Part shown: positions 27,674 to 38,314 of the stretch, in pieces
How the letters are laid out: each line of letters begins with the position of its first letter
Numbering within the stretch: position 1 is the first letter of the stretch
Origin: an uncultured Rhodospirillales bacterium
Lineage (GTDB): Bacteria; Pseudomonadota; Alphaproteobacteria; Acetobacterales; Acetobacteraceae
Length of the DNA: 64,000 nucleotides
Reading direction: 5' to 3'
Assembly: GCA_903928895.1 (NCBI GenBank)
Contig: CAIYSR010000092.1
Location: forward strand, 1 to 64,000
Notes under the pieces: model-generated
What the model was told of the DNA's origin: nothing
Databases searched by the model: none
What the model saw: the letters and a program-made list of their open reading frames with translations, nothing else
Made by a program: the position numbers and the translations under genes

Positions 27674-29728
27674 ATGGTCAAGGTCACGGTCGACGGGATC
27701 GACGTCGACGTTCCGCCCGGCTCCAACGTGCTCCAGGCCTGCGAGGCCGCGGGCAAGGAAGTGCCGCGGTTCTGCTACCATGAGCGGCTTTCGGTGGCCG
27801 GAAACTGCCGCATGTGCCTGGTGGAGATCGAGAAGGCGCCGCCCAAACCGTTCGCCTCGTGTGCCTATCCGGTCAACGAGGGCATGGTGGTCCATACCGA
27901 TACGCCAATGGTGAAGAAGGCGCGGGCGGGGGTGATGGAGTTCCTCCTTATCAACCACCCGCTGGATTGCCCGATCTGCGATCAGGGCGGCGAGTGCGAC
28001 TTGCAGGACCAGGCGGTAGGGTATGGCCGCGACGGTTCGCGCTATACCGAGGCCAAGCGGGCGGTGAAGGACAAGGACCTCGGTCCGCTGGTCAAGACGG
28101 TGATGACGCGGTGCATCCAGTGCACGCGCTGCATCCGGTTTTCGGCCGAGATCGCGGGTACGCCGGAGCTGGGGGCGACGGCGCGCGGCGAGAGCATGGA
28201 AGTCGGCACTTATGTGCAGATGGCGCTGACCTCGGAGTTGTCGGGCAACCTGATCGACATTTGTCCGGTGGGCGCGTTGACATCGAAGCCTTACGCCTTC
28301 GTGGCGCGGCCGTGGGAATTGAAAAAGACCGACAGCGTGGATGTGCTGGATGCGGTCGGCACCAATATCCGCGTCGATGCGCGCGGGCCGGAAGTGCTGC
28401 GTATTCTGCCGCGGCTGAATGAGGACGTGAACGAGGAGTGGCTGGCGGACAAGTCGCGCTTCTCGGTCGATGGGCTGAAGCGGCGACGGCTCGACAGCGT
28501 GTGGGTCAAGCGCGACGGCAAGCTGGTGAAATCCGGCTGGGAAGATGCGTTCGAGGCGATCGATGCCCGGCTCAAGGGCGTTGCCGGAGAGCGGATCGGC
28601 GCGATTGCGGGCGATTTGTGCGATGCCGAGAGCATGCTGGCACTGAAGGACCTGATGTCCGCGCTGGGTTCGGCCAATACCGATTGTAGGCAAGATGGGG
28701 CGGCGCTCGATGGGACGCGCCGGGAGTTCTATACGTTCAATACCTCGATCGCCGGGATCGAGGCGGCAGATGCGATTCTGCTGGTGGGTTGCAACCCGCG
28801 GCGTGAGGCGCCGCTGATCAATGCGCGGGTGCTCAAGCGTTGGCGCACCGGCGGGTTGAAAGTGGCCTCGGTTGGGCCGGTGGCGGATCTGACGTATCCA
28901 GTCGAGGCCATTGGCGAGGGTCCTGCGGTGCTGGCGGGGCTGTTGGATGGCTCGCATCCGTTCGCATCGGTGCTCAAGGCGGCGAAGCATCCGATGGTGA
29001 TCGTGGGGCAGGGGGCTTTGCGGCGTGCCGATGGCGCCGCGGTGCTGGCTTCGGCCTGGAAGCTCGCCGAGACGGTGGGGGCGCTGGGTGCGGAGTGGCA
29101 CGGCTTCAATGTGCTGCACACGGCGGCGGCGCGCGTGGGCGGGCTCGACCTCGGCTTCCTGCCTGGGGCGGGCGGCAAGAATGTAGCGGCGATGATGGGC
29201 GGTGGGGTCGATGTGCTGTGGCTGCTCGGGACCGATGAGATCGACACCACGAAGATCGGTGCGGATACCTTCGTCATTTACCAGGGCCACCATGGCGACG
29301 CCGGCGCGGCGCGCGCCGATGTGATCCTGCCGGGGGCCGCTTACACCGAGAAGAACGGTACCTATGTCAACACCGAAGGCCGGGTGCAGCGCGGGCAGTT
29401 GGCGATCTACCCGCCCGGCGAGGCGCGGGAGGATTGGAAGATTTTGCGTGCGTTCTCCGGCTGGCTCGGCAAGCCGCTGCCCTATGACAGCATCGAGGCC
29501 CTGCGCGACCGACTCGAGACGGTGAACCCGGTGTTTGCGCGGCTGGATATCCTGCCGCGCTTTGGTTGTGCGGACGTGGCGGGGCCTGCGGGTGGCGAGA
29601 TGTCGCCGGTGGCCTTCGAGCCGGCAGTCGCCAACTACTACCAGACCGACGTCATCAGCCGGGCCAGCCCGACCATGGCGGAATGCACGGCCACCTATGT
29701 CGCTCCCCTCAAGGCGGCGGCGGAGTAG
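27674..29728 (+). CDS. nuoG: NADH-quinone oxidoreductase subunit G
   Basis: A 684-residue iron-sulfur subunit. The N-terminal ferredoxin domain holds [2Fe-2S] N1b (C34, C45, C48, C63). N5 is ligated by H95, C99, C102 and C108, and N4 by C147, C150, C153 and C197. The C-terminal molybdopterin-oxidoreductase-like domain (about 220-680) lacks cofactor features and is structural. No extra N7 cluster motif is evident. Confidence 0.97.
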   Translation: MVKVTVDGIDVDVPPGSNVLQACEAAGKEVPRFCYHERLSVAGNCRMCLVEIEKAPPKPFASCAYPVNEGMVVHTDTPMVKKARAGVMEFLLINHPLDCPICDQGGECDLQDQAVGYGRDGSRYTEAKRAVKDKDLGPLVKTVMTRCIQCTRCIRFSAEIAGTPELGATARGESMEVGTYVQMALTSELSGNLIDICPVGALTSKPYAFVARPWELKKTDSVDVLDAVGTNIRVDARGPEVLRILPRLNEDVNEEWLADKSRFSVDGLKRRRLDSVWVKRDGKLVKSGWEDAFEAIDARLKGVAGERIGAIAGDLCDAESMLALKDLMSALGSANTDCRQDGAALDGTRREFYTFNTSIAGIEAADAILLVGCNPRREAPLINARVLKRWRTGGLKVASVGPVADLTYPVEAIGEGPAVLAGLLDGSHPFASVLKAAKHPMVIVGQGALRRADGAAVLASAWKLAETVGALGAEWHGFNVLHTAAARVGGLDLGFLPGAGGKNVAAMMGGGVDVLWLLGTDEIDTTKIGADTFVIYQGHHGDAGAARADVILPGAAYTEKNGTYVNTEGRVQRGQLAIYPPGEAREDWKILRAFSGWLGKPLPYDSIEALRDRLETVNPVFARLDILPRFGCADVAGPAGGEMSPVAFEPAVANYYQTDVISRASPTMAECTATYVAPLKAAAE

Positions 29729-29733
29729 CTGAC

Positions 29734-30774
29734 ATGATCGCGATGCTTCTCGAATTCCTGCAGACTCCGCTGGGCGTGCTGATCCTGACCGTGGTCAAGG
29801 CGCTGGCTTTGCTGGTGCCGCTGTTGATGTTCGTGGCCTACCTCACCTATGCCGAGCGCAAGGTGCTGGGCGCCATGCAGTTGCGCCGCGGGCCGAATGT
29901 GGTCGGGCCGTTCGGCCTGTTCCAGCCCTTCGCCGATGCGATCAAGATGATGTTCAAGGAGACGGTGATCCCGTCAGGGGCCAGCCCGCTGCTGTTCCTG
30001 ATGGGGCCGATGCTGACCTTCGCGCTGGCGATGCTGGCGTGGGCGGTGATTCCGGTGAACGACGGCTGGGCGATCGCCGATATCAACGTGGGCGTGCTGT
30101 ATCTGTTCGCGATTTCCTCGCTCGGTGTCTACGGCATCATCATCGCGGGCTGGGCGTCGAACTCTAAATATGCGTTTCTCGGCGCACTGCGCTCGGCAGC
30201 GCAGATGGTGTCCTACGAAGTCTCGATGGGCTTCATCATGGTGACCGTGCTGGTCTGCGCCGGCAGCCTCAACCTCAATGCCATCGTCAACGCGCAGAAA
30301 ACCATCTGGTTCGCGATCCCGCTGTTCCCGATGTTCATCATGTTCTTCATCTCGACGCTGGCCGAGACCAACCGCTCGCCGTTCGACATTCCGGAGGGCG
30401 AGAGCGAGATCGTCGCAGGGTTCTTCGTTGAATACAGCTCGATGTCTTTCGCTCTGTTCTTCCTCGGCGAATACGCCAACATGATCCTGATGGCGTCGAT
30501 GACGACGATCCTGTTCCTCGGCGGCTGGCTGGCGCCGTTCCAGGGGACCATGGCCGGTGAGGTGTTCCAGCTCCTGCCCGGGCCGCTCTGGTTCATTCTC
30601 AAGGTTTGCTTCGTGCTGTTCTTCTTCCTCTGGACGCGCGCGACGTTCCCCCGCTACCGGTACGACCAGTTGATGCGATTGGGCTGGAAGGTGTTCCTTC
30701 CCGGCTCATTGTTCTATCTCGTCCTCGTCGCGGGGGTGATGCTGGCGATGGGATGGCTGCCCCATGCCGCGTAA
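29734..30774 (+). CDS. nuoH: NADH-quinone oxidoreductase subunit H
   Basis: A 346-residue membrane subunit with about eight helices, which joins the peripheral arm to the proton-pumping arm and forms part of the quinone tunnel. [19 protein letters not shown] and the acidic loop [17 protein letters not shown] are diagnostic. The start at ATG 29734 is 5 nt after nuoG; upstream in-frame codons lie inside nuoG. Confidence 0.98.
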   Translation: MIAMLLEFLQTPLGVLILTVVKALALLVPLLMFVAYLTYAERKVLGAMQLRRGPNVVGPFGLFQPFADAIKMMFKETVIPSGASPLLFLMGPMLTFALAMLAWAVIPVNDGWAIADINVGVLYLFAISSLGVYGIIIAGWASNSKYAFLGALRSAAQMVSYEVSMGFIMVTVLVCAGSLNLNAIVNAQKTIWFAIPLFPMFIMFFISTLAETNRSPFDIPEGESEIVAGFFVEYSSMSFALFFLGEYANMILMASMTTILFLGGWLAPFQGTMAGEVFQLLPGPLWFILKVCFVLFFFLWTRATFPRYRYDQLMRLGWKVFLPGSLFYLVLVAGVMLAMGWLPHAA

Positions 30775-30801
30775 CGCCCCCGCCCGGAAAGGAGCCGTTT
30801 G

Positions 30802-31290
30802 ATGGCATTCCTCGACCGCACCGCAAGCAGCCTTCTGCTCAGCGAACTCGTCAGCGGCATGGCTTTGACCTTGCGCTACATGTTCAAGCGGAAGGTCACG
30901 ATCAACTACCCCTACGAGAAGGGGCCGCTTTCGCCCCGCTTCAAGGGCGAGCACGCGCTGCGTCGCTATCCCAACGGGGAGGAGCGCTGCATTGCCTGCA
31001 AGTTGTGCGAGGCGGTGTGCCCGGCGCAGGCGATTACCATCGAGGCCGAGCCGCGCGACGACGGCTCGCGCCGCACCACGCGCTATGACATCGACATGAC
31101 CAAGTGCATCTATTGCGGGCTGTGCGAGGAAGCCTGCCCGGTGGATGCCATTGTCGAGGGGCCGAACTTTGAGTTCGCGACGGAAACGCGCGAGGAGCTG
31201 ATGTACAACAAGGACAAGCTGCTGGCCAACGGCGATCGCTGGGAGCCGGAGCTTGCCCGGCGCCTCGAACTCGACGCGCCGTACCGGTGA
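30802..31290 (+). CDS. nuoI: NADH-quinone oxidoreductase subunit I
   Basis: A 162-residue ferredoxin-type subunit with two [4Fe-4S] clusters (N6a, N6b), ligated by C63, C66, C69, C73 ([12 protein letters not shown]) and C102, C105, C108, C112 ([12 protein letters not shown]). An amphipathic N-terminal helix lies on the membrane. ATG 30802 follows AAAGGAGC; the TTG just before it is not needed. Confidence 0.98.
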   Translation: MAFLDRTASSLLLSELVSGMALTLRYMFKRKVTINYPYEKGPLSPRFKGEHALRRYPNGEERCIACKLCEAVCPAQAITIEAEPRDDGSRRTTRYDIDMTKCIYCGLCEEACPVDAIVEGPNFEFATETREELMYNKDKLLANGDRWEPELARRLELDAPYR

Positions 31291-31297
31291 ACCGCTC

Positions 31298-31999
31298 ATG
31301 ATCGCAGCCATCGCATTCTATGTTTTCGCCATTATCCTGCTGTTCTGTGCGGCCAGGGTGGTGACATCGCGCAATCCGGTTCATTCCGTATTGTATCTTA
31401 TCCTGGCTTTTTTCAATGCCTCCGCCCTTTTCGTGCTGGCCGGGGCCGAGTTTCTGGCGATGACGCTGGTCATTGTCTATGTTGGCGCCGTTGCGGTGTT
31501 GTTCCTCTTCGTGGTGATGATGCTGGATATCAACTTCGCGCAGCTACGCGAGGGGTATCAGCGCTATCTGCCAGTGGGCCTGGCGGTGGGGCTGGTGCTG
31601 CTCGTTGAACTGGCCATGGTGTTGCTGGGTTGGCAGGTTGCGCCCGACGCGATGAACCTGCGCTTCGCCCCGATCGCTGCGGGGACGCAGAACACGGTCC
31701 AGCTGGGCAAGCTGATCTACACCGATTACATCCTGATCTTCCAGGTTTCCGGCCTGATCCTGCTGGTGGCGATGATCGGCGCCATCGTGCTGACGCTGCG
31801 GGACCGCGGGGTCTCGCGCAAGCAGAACATCGCCGCCCAGCTCGGCCGCATGCCGGCCAATACGTTGGTGATGATGGATGTGCGGACTGGCGCCGGGATC
31901 GGAGAACTTGGAATCCTGCGGCCCGAGGTGGCAGAGCCGGCCGCCGCGGCGCAGGACGATCACCATCACGGCGCGCCTGGCGCTGGAGGACATCACTGA
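31298..31999 (+). CDS. nuoJ: NADH-quinone oxidoreductase subunit J with His-rich tail
   Basis: A 233-residue membrane subunit with five helices. [20 protein letters not shown] contains the conserved Glu/Tyr of the third helix (pi-bulge region). The C-terminal 60 residues extend beyond the membrane part and end in a His-rich tail ([14 protein letters not shown]), which is not a general feature of NuoJ. ATG 31298 was chosen because it lies 7 nt after the nuoI stop. The last base overlaps nuoK. Confidence 0.96.
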   Translation: MIAAIAFYVFAIILLFCAARVVTSRNPVHSVLYLILAFFNASALFVLAGAEFLAMTLVIVYVGAVAVLFLFVVMMLDINFAQLREGYQRYLPVGLAVGLVLLVELAMVLLGWQVAPDAMNLRFAPIAAGTQNTVQLGKLIYTDYILIFQVSGLILLVAMIGAIVLTLRDRGVSRKQNIAAQLGRMPANTLVMMDVRTGAGIGELGILRPEVAEPAAAAQDDHHHGAPGAGGHH

Positions 32000-32310
32000 T
32001 GCTCGCGGTCGGCCTCGGCCATTATCTTGTCGTCAGCGCCTTGCTGTTGGTGCTCGGCGTGTTCGGCATCTTCCTCAACCGGAAGAACGTCATTGTCATC
32101 CTGATGTCGGTCGAGCTGATCCTGCTTGCCGTCAATTTGAACCTCGTGGCCTTCTCGGCGACGCTCGGCGATCTCGCCGGGCAGGTGTTGGCCATGTTTG
32201 TGCTGACTGTCGCGGCGGCCGAAGCCGCCATCGGCCTCGCCATCGTCGTGATCTATTTCCGCAACCGCGGCTCGATCGAGGTCGAGGACGTCAATATGAT
32301 GAAGGGCTGA
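31999..32310 (+). CDS. nuoK: NADH-quinone oxidoreductase subunit K
   Basis: A 103-residue subunit with three membrane helices. [20 protein letters not shown] carries the conserved membrane-embedded Glu of the proton path; the second Glu is in [13 protein letters not shown]. Its ATG shares one base with the nuoJ stop codon (TGATG). Confidence 0.98.
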   Translation: MLAVGLGHYLVVSALLLVLGVFGIFLNRKNVIVILMSVELILLAVNLNLVAFSATLGDLAGQVLAMFVLTVAAAEAAIGLAIVVIYFRNRGSIEVEDVNMMKG

Positions 32311-32314
32311 GCAG

Positions 32315-34240
32315 ATGCTGTTCGCTGTCGCCGTTTTCGCGCCGCTGCTCGGCTCTGCCATCGCCGGGCTGCTCGGCAAAGCCATCGGGGATCGGGCCGC
32401 CCAGGCGGTGACCATCACCGGCATGGTGCTCGCCTCGGTCTGCGGTGTCGCCTCTTTCGTCGGTCTGGTTTATGGCCACGGCCATCCCGGCACCGTGCAC
32501 ATCATGACCTGGGTCGAGTCCGGGGATTTCCAGGTATCGTGGGCACTGCGCTACGACGCGCTGTCGACCGTGATGGTGGCCATGGTGACCTGCGTGGCGA
32601 CGCTGATCCATATCTACAGCGTCGGCTACATGAGCCACGACAAGACGATCTGGCGGTTCTTTTCCTATCTGTCGCTCTTCTGCTTCGCCATGCTCATGCT
32701 GGTGACGGCGGACAACCTGCTCCAGCTGTTCTTCGGCTGGGAGGGCGTTGGCCTGGCAAGCTATTTGCTGATCGGCTACTGGTATGACCGTCCGAGCGCC
32801 TGTGCTGCGGCGATCAAGGCCTTCCTGGTCAATCGCGTCGGTGACCTCGGCTTCGCTTTGGGCATCGCCTTGGTGTTCGTCACCTTCGGCAGCATCGAGT
32901 TCACCCAGATCTTCGCCGCCGTCGGCAAGCACCAAACGGACACCTTCACGCTGTTCGGCACCTGGCGGGCCTACGAGGTGATCGGCATCCTGTTGTTCAT
33001 CGGCGCCATGGGCAAATCGGCTCAGTTGGGCCTGCACGTGTGGCTGCCCGATGCGATGGAAGGGCCGACCCCGGTTTCTGCGCTCATCCATGCCGCCACC
33101 ATGGTGACGGCCGGCGTGTTCCTGATGGCTCGATTTTCACCGGTGCTGGAGTTCGCGCCGGGTGCTCTGGCCTTCGTGACCGTGGTGGGGGCCAGCACGG
33201 CGCTGTTTGCCGCGACTGTCGGTTGTGTGCAGAACGACATCAAGCGCATCATCGCCTACTCGACCTGTTCGCAGCTCGGCTACATGTTCGTGGCCGCCGG
33301 TGTCGGCGCCTATCAGGCGTCGGTGTTTCATCTGTTGACGCATGCCTTTTTCAAGGCGCTGCTGTTCCTCTCTGCCGGCTCGGTGATCCATGCCATGTCT
33401 GACGAGCAGGACATCCGCAAGATGGGCGGGTTGTTCGGCAAAATACCGGTGACCGCGACAGTGATGTGGATCGGCTCGCTGGCGCTGGCCGGTGTGCCGC
33501 CGTTCGCCGGTTTCTACTCGAAGGATGCCATTGTCGAGGCCGCCTTCGCGGCGCATTCGGCCGTCGGCGCCTATGGGTTCTGGTGCCTGGTCATTGCCGC
33601 CTTCCTGACCGCGTTCTACTCCTGGCGCCTGCTGATCCTGACCTTCCACGGGAAGACCAGGGCCGATCATCATACCTTCGCGCACGCCCATGAGAGCCCG
33701 GCGGTGATGACGGTTCCACTGATCGTCCTGGCGTTCGGCGCGGTAACGACAGGTTGGGCGTTCCATGAGCAGCTTCTGGGCGCGGAGTGGCAGCATTTCT
33801 GGGGGGCAGCGATCTTCAATGGGCCCGCCAACCATATCCTCCACGCCATGGAGGAGGTGCCGCAGTGGGTGAGCCTTGCGCCGACGGTGGTGGGGTTGGC
33901 CGGGATCGCGCTGGCCTATCTGCTCTACATGGCGCTGCCCGGCGTGCCCGCCGCGCTCGCGAGCGGTTTCCGCCCGATCTACTTGTTCCTGCTGCACAAG
34001 TGGTATTTCGATGAGCTCTACGACGCCGTGATTGTCCGCCCGCTGCTCGCGGCGGCGCGCTTCCTGTGGCAGACCGGCGATGCGACCATCATCGACGGTA
34101 TTCCCAACGGGCTGGCTTCGCTCACCGCCGGCGGCTCCGGCCGGGTAGCGAGGCTGCAGACCGGCTCGATCGCCGCTTATGCCTTCACGATGCTGATCGG
34201 GCTTGTGGCCCTGCTCAGCGTCTTCCTGTTGTTTCGGTGA
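32315..34240 (+). CDS. nuoL: NADH-quinone oxidoreductase subunit L
   Basis: A 641-residue antiporter-like subunit at the distal end of the membrane arm. Key charged residues are in GWEGVGLASYLLIGYW (Glu of helix 5) and MGKSAQLGLHVWLPDAMEGP (Lys of helix 7), with the broken-helix HAATMV region. The C-terminal part (FDELYDAVIVRPL) leads to the long lateral helix. Length is close to the family norm. Confidence 0.98.
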   Translation: MLFAVAVFAPLLGSAIAGLLGKAIGDRAAQAVTITGMVLASVCGVASFVGLVYGHGHPGTVHIMTWVESGDFQVSWALRYDALSTVMVAMVTCVATLIHIYSVGYMSHDKTIWRFFSYLSLFCFAMLMLVTADNLLQLFFGWEGVGLASYLLIGYWYDRPSACAAAIKAFLVNRVGDLGFALGIALVFVTFGSIEFTQIFAAVGKHQTDTFTLFGTWRAYEVIGILLFIGAMGKSAQLGLHVWLPDAMEGPTPVSALIHAATMVTAGVFLMARFSPVLEFAPGALAFVTVVGASTALFAATVGCVQNDIKRIIAYSTCSQLGYMFVAAGVGAYQASVFHLLTHAFFKALLFLSAGSVIHAMSDEQDIRKMGGLFGKIPVTATVMWIGSLALAGVPPFAGFYSKDAIVEAAFAAHSAVGAYGFWCLVIAAFLTAFYSWRLLILTFHGKTRADHHTFAHAHESPAVMTVPLIVLAFGAVTTGWAFHEQLLGAEWQHFWGAAIFNGPANHILHAMEEVPQWVSLAPTVVGLAGIALAYLLYMALPGVPAALASGFRPIYLFLLHKWYFDELYDAVIVRPLLAAARFLWQTGDATIIDGIPNGLASLTAGGSGRVARLQTGSIAAYAFTMLIGLVALLSVFLLFR

Positions 34241-34245
34241 ATACG

Positions 34246-35769
34246 ATGAACGCCGCTGGTTTTCCCCTCCTCTCGCTCGTCACCTGGCTGCCGCTGGTCG
34301 GCGTGTTGGTGATGATGTCCGTGCGTGGCGACGAGGCGACGATCGCCGCCAACGCCCGCTGGACCGCGCTGTGGACGAGCCTCATCGTGTTTGTCCTCTC
34401 CCTCGTACTGTGGGTGAAGTTCGACAAGGCTGACGGCGGGTTCCAGTTCATCGAGAACGCGGCCTGGCTGCCGCAATGGGGCGTCAACTACAAGATGGGG
34501 GTCGACGGCATTTCGGTGCTGTTCGTGCTGCTCTCAACCGCACTGACCCCGATCTGCATCCTGGCGAGTTGGGAGGCGATCACGACGCGGGTGCGCGAGT
34601 TCATGATCTCCTTCCTCATCCTCGAGACCATGATGGTGGGCATGTTCGCGGCGCTCGATGCCGTCGTGTTCTACATGTTCTTCGAGGGCGTGCTGATCCC
34701 GATGTATCTTTTGATCGGCATCTGGGGCGGGCCGCGGCGTGTCTATGCCGCTATCAAGTTCTTCCTCTACACGCTCGCTGGCTCCGTTCTGATGCTGCTG
34801 GCGCTGCTGGCGATCTGGTACCAGACCGGCACGACCGACATCGTCGCACTTTTGAAGGTGTCGATCCCGGTGTCGATGCAGACTTGGCTGTTCATCGCCT
34901 TCTTTGCCTCTTTCGCCGTCAAGGTGCCGATGTGGCCAGTGCACACTTGGCTGCCTGACGCGCATGTGGAGGCGCCGACGGCGGGCTCCGTCATCCTGGC
35001 CGGCGTGTTGTTGAAGATGGGAGCCTACGGGTTCCTACGCTTCTCGGTGCCGATGCTGCCGGTGGCGACCGCCGACATGGCCCCCTTCATCTACACGCTC
35101 TCGGTGGTGGCGGTGGTTTATACCTCGCTGGTGGCGCTGGCGCAGACCGACATGAAGAAGCTGATCGCCTATTCCTCAGTCGCGCACATGGGGGTGGTGA
35201 CCATTGGCATCTTCACCGTCAACGTGCAGGGCGTCTCGGGCGCGCTGTTCCAGATGCTGTCGCACGGGGTGGTTTCGGCCGCTCTCTTCCTCTGCGTCGG
35301 CGTGGTCTATGACCGTATCCATTCGCGCGAAATCGCCCGCTACGGCGGATTGGCGGACCGGATGCCGGTCTATGCGTTCGCTTTCATGCTGTTCAGCATG
35401 GCGTCCTGCGGCCTGCCGGGTACGGCAGGGTTTGTGGGCGAATTCCTCGTCCTGGTGGGTGCGTTCAAGGTGAATGTGTGGTTGGCCCTGCTGGGGAGCC
35501 TCGGGATGATCTTGGGAGCAGCCTACATGCTCTACCTCTATCGTCGCGTCATCTTCGGCACGATCACGCGCGACGACCTGCGGGGTATCCTCGACCTCTC
35601 CACCCGCGAGATCGCCGTGTTCGCGCCGCTCGTCATCCTCACACTGTGGATGGGGGTCTATCCGTCGAGCTTCACCGGCTTCTTCGATGCCGCGGTGAGC
35701 GCCATGGTCGACCATCACCATGCCGCCATCGACAGTACTACCAAACTGGCCCAGGTGCTTCCGCGATGA
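34246..35769 (+). CDS. nuoM: NADH-quinone oxidoreductase subunit M
   Basis: A 507-residue antiporter-like subunit. The essential Glu is in FYMFFEGVLIPMYLLIGIWG and the Lys in AVKVPMWPVHTWLPDAHVEAP. About fourteen helices. ATG 34246 is taken as the start, though an in-frame GTG at 34237 overlapping the nuoL stop is also possible. The stop codon overlaps the nuoN ATG. Confidence 0.97.
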   Translation: MNAAGFPLLSLVTWLPLVGVLVMMSVRGDEATIAANARWTALWTSLIVFVLSLVLWVKFDKADGGFQFIENAAWLPQWGVNYKMGVDGISVLFVLLSTALTPICILASWEAITTRVREFMISFLILETMMVGMFAALDAVVFYMFFEGVLIPMYLLIGIWGGPRRVYAAIKFFLYTLAGSVLMLLALLAIWYQTGTTDIVALLKVSIPVSMQTWLFIAFFASFAVKVPMWPVHTWLPDAHVEAPTAGSVILAGVLLKMGAYGFLRFSVPMLPVATADMAPFIYTLSVVAVVYTSLVALAQTDMKKLIAYSSVAHMGVVTIGIFTVNVQGVSGALFQMLSHGVVSAALFLCVGVVYDRIHSREIARYGGLADRMPVYAFAFMLFSMASCGLPGTAGFVGEFLVLVGAFKVNVWLALLGSLGMILGAAYMLYLYRRVIFGTITRDDLRGILDLSTREIAVFAPLVILTLWMGVYPSSFTGFFDAAVSAMVDHHHAAIDSTTKLAQVLPR

Positions 35770-37187
35770 ACTGGACAACTGCGCTCCCGGAACTCGTGCT
35801 GGCGCTCAGCGGCATGGGAATCCTCGTCTTCGGCGTGCTGAACAAGCGTGACACCTTCCAGATGTGTTCGATGCTGGTGGTTGGAGCCATGCTGGTGGGC
35901 GGCATGCTGGTGCTGAACGCGCCTAGCGGTGCTGGCTTTAACGGCCAGTTCACCAATGACGCCTTCAGCGAATTCACCAAACTGCTGATCCTCGCCGCCG
36001 GTGCCCTCAGCGTGGTGGTGTCGCTCGACTATGCCGAGCACGCCAATATCCGCCGCTTCGAGTACCCGATCCTGATGCTGTACGGGACCATCGGCATGAT
36101 GCTGATGGTGTCGTCGACCAACATGATGACGATGTATGTCGGCGTCGAGTTGATGAGCCTCTCGATCTATGTTCTCTCCGCCTTCGCGCGCGACGAACTG
36201 CGCTCGTCCGAAGCTGGGTTGAAATATTTTGTGCTCGGCGCGCTCGCCTCTGGCCTGCTGCTCTACGGCGTCTCCCTGGTCTATGGCTTTTCGGGGAGCA
36301 TGGACTTTACCAAGATCGCCACCGTCCTCGCCGACCCGGCCAAGGCCTCGACCGGCCTCGTTGTCGGCATCGTGTTTGTGGTGGCCGGCCTCGCTTTCAA
36401 GATCTCTGCCGTGCCGTTCCATATGTGGGCGCCCGACGTCTACGAGGGCGCGCCGACCCCGGTCACTGCCTTCATGGGCACTGCGCCGAAGGTGGCGGCG
36501 ATGGCGTTGCTGCTCCGCGTGATGGCCTCGCCGTTCGGCCATCTGCTCGCCCAGTGGCAGCAGTTGATCGTACTGGTTGCGGTGGCCTCGATGGTGCTTG
36601 GCGCCTTTGCGGCGATCGCGCAGAAGAACATCAAGCGCCTGATGGCCTACTCTTCCATCGGCCATATCGGCTACGCCCTGATCGGTCTCGCCGCCGGCAC
36701 GCCGAACGGCATTCGCGGTGTTTTGTTCTATCTCTTCACCTACGTCTTCATGAATATCGGCACCTTCGCCTGCATCATCGCGATGCGCCGCAAGGGCCGG
36801 TCCGTTGAAGGTATCGCCGACCTCGCGGGCCTCAGCAGCACCGATCCGATAATGGCGCTGTGGCTGGCGGTATTTATGTTCTCGATGGCCGGCATCCCGC
36901 CCTTCGGCGGCTTCCTCGGTAAGTACTTCGTGTTCACCGCGGCCGTGCAGCAGGGCATGTGGGGCTTGGCAGTGATCGGGGTGCTCACCAGCGTGGTCGG
37001 TGCGTTCTACTATATCCGTATCATCAAGGTGATGTATTTCGACGCGCCGGCCGAAGCCTTCGACGCGCGGCCGGCCTCGCTCTCCTTCGTTGCCACTGCG
37101 AGCGGGTTGTTCACGACGTTGTTCTTCTTCTATCCGGCGCCGGTTGTCGCGGCTGCCGAGGCGGCCGCGAAGGTCTTGTTCAAGTAG
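35766..37187 (+). CDS. nuoN: NADH-quinone oxidoreductase subunit N
   Basis: A 473-residue antiporter-like subunit next to NuoK. The conserved Glu is in MYVGVELMSLSIYVLSAF and the Lys in GLAFKISAVPFHMWAPDVYEG. It overlaps nuoM by 4 nt (ATGA). It is the last complex I gene of the operon and is followed by an AT-rich palindromic pair that may end the transcript. Confidence 0.98.
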   Translation: MNWTTALPELVLALSGMGILVFGVLNKRDTFQMCSMLVVGAMLVGGMLVLNAPSGAGFNGQFTNDAFSEFTKLLILAAGALSVVVSLDYAEHANIRRFEYPILMLYGTIGMMLMVSSTNMMTMYVGVELMSLSIYVLSAFARDELRSSEAGLKYFVLGALASGLLLYGVSLVYGFSGSMDFTKIATVLADPAKASTGLVVGIVFVVAGLAFKISAVPFHMWAPDVYEGAPTPVTAFMGTAPKVAAMALLLRVMASPFGHLLAQWQQLIVLVAVASMVLGAFAAIAQKNIKRLMAYSSIGHIGYALIGLAAGTPNGIRGVLFYLFTYVFMNIGTFACIIAMRRKGRSVEGIADLAGLSSTDPIMALWLAVFMFSMAGIPPFGGFLGKYFVFTAAVQQGMWGLAVIGVLTSVVGAFYYIRIIKVMYFDAPAEAFDARPASLSFVATASGLFTTLFFFYPAPVVAAAEAAAKVLFK

Positions 37188-37200
37188 GACGCTCCACGGG

Positions 37201-37280
37201 TGGACGTTTTTTGGTTCTTTTTTTCAAAGGGAAACAGCACTCCCTTTTTGAAAAATGGGAGCCAAAAGCTTCTATCCATT
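37201..37280. repeat. AT-rich palindromic repeat, degenerate inverted pair
   Basis: GTTTTTTGGTTCTTTTTTTC (from 37206) faces an imperfect complement ending GGGAGCCAAAAGCTTCTATCC. The outer ends GGACG and CTATCC and the T/A-run cores match the units near 0.9, 4.9 and 42.5 kb. It lies between nuoN and birA and may serve as a terminator. Confidence 0.75.
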
Positions 37281-37294
37281 AGGGCGTCTCTCTC

Positions 37295-38023
37295 ATGAAC
37301 TGGCGTCTTGAGGTTCATGACAGCTTGGCGTCGACCTCCGAGTTGTGCCGGGCTCGCGCCGTGGAGGGGGAATCCGCTGGGCTTGCCATCATGGCACGCC
37401 GCCAGGAGCAGGGCAGGGGGAGCTTCGGTCGCTCCTGGACCTCGCCGATGGGAAATCTTTATATCTCTGTGCTGCTGCGGCCGCGCGGGGGCCTTGCTGA
37501 TGGGGGGCTATGGTCCCTGCTGTCTGCCGTGGCGCTGGCCGAAGCGGTCGAGACCCTGCTGCCCGATCCGGCCACGCTACGCCTGAAATGGCCGAACGAC
37601 CTCATGCTCAACGGCGCCAAACTCGCCGGAATCCTTCTCGACAGCGCCGCCGCCAACGACGGGGGCTTTGCCTGGCTGGTGATCGGGATCGGCGTCAACC
37701 TCGCGACCGGGCCGGATCTGCCCGATCGCATCGCCGCATGCCTCGCCGATGCGATCGCGCCGCCGGCGCCGGAATTCATGGCCGAGCGTCTCCTCGGCAG
37801 CCTGTCGCGTTGGATCGCCATTCAGGACACGGCGGGCTTCGCCCCGATCCGTGCTGCCTGGCTCCAGCGCGGCCCGGATGTTGGGGCCGCTATGCATCTG
37901 TCTCAGGGCGCCTCGGAGATCGTAGGCGCTTATGCTGGTCTTGCCGACAATGGCAGTATCCTAATCGAAGCCATCGGCCAGATCCGCGCCTATGCCGCCG
38001 GAGAAATCCGTCTCGCCGGTTAG
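37295..38023 (+). CDS. birA: Biotin-[acetyl-CoA-carboxylase] ligase BirA
   Basis: A 242-residue biotin protein ligase of the short form without an N-terminal DNA-binding domain, so it is an enzyme and not a repressor. The biotinyl-AMP loop is QEQGRGSFGRSW (38-49), and KWPNDLMLNGAKLAGIL (98-114) contains the catalytic Lys. The C-terminal SH3-like part follows from about 190. It attaches biotin to acetyl-CoA carboxylase. The position directly after nuo is common in alphaproteobacteria. Confidence 0.95.
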   Translation: MNWRLEVHDSLASTSELCRARAVEGESAGLAIMARRQEQGRGSFGRSWTSPMGNLYISVLLRPRGGLADGGLWSLLSAVALAEAVETLLPDPATLRLKWPNDLMLNGAKLAGILLDSAAANDGGFAWLVIGIGVNLATGPDLPDRIAACLADAIAPPAPEFMAERLLGSLSRWIAIQDTAGFAPIRAAWLQRGPDVGAAMHLSQGASEIVGAYAGLADNGSILIEAIGQIRAYAAGEIRLAG

Positions 38024-38089
38024 CAGAGGCGGATTCAAGTTTGTGAGCGAACAACTCCGGGTGACACAATTTCTGGTTTGCCGTTTGCG

Positions 38090-38290
38090 GCGATCGGGCT
38101 GGAGAGTCGCTCTTCGGGGGTAACGAAGTCGATGGCTTTTCTGGGTCTGTCGTTGAGACTTCCCGCGACGTTTCGAGATCGCTCTTGGCGAGGGCAGCAA
38201 AGGAGGTGCCTTTGGGGAAATATTGGTGCAGGAGGCCCTTTGTGTTCTTGTTGGAATCCGCGCTGCCATGGGGGGCGCAGGTCCACGGAT
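38090..38290 (-). pseudogene. IS30-family transposase C-terminal remnant with two frameshifts
   Basis: Read on the minus strand, three blocks of an IS30 transposase C-terminus follow each other in changing frames: DLRPPWQRG, then NKNTKGLLHQYFPKGTSF in a shifted frame, then LNDRPRKAIDFVTPEERL back in the first. At least two indels break the frame, and the N-terminal two thirds are missing. It is a decayed insertion, not an active element. Confidence 0.8.
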
Positions 38291-38314
38291 CGTGTTACGG
38301 CGTCGAAAAAAGAC

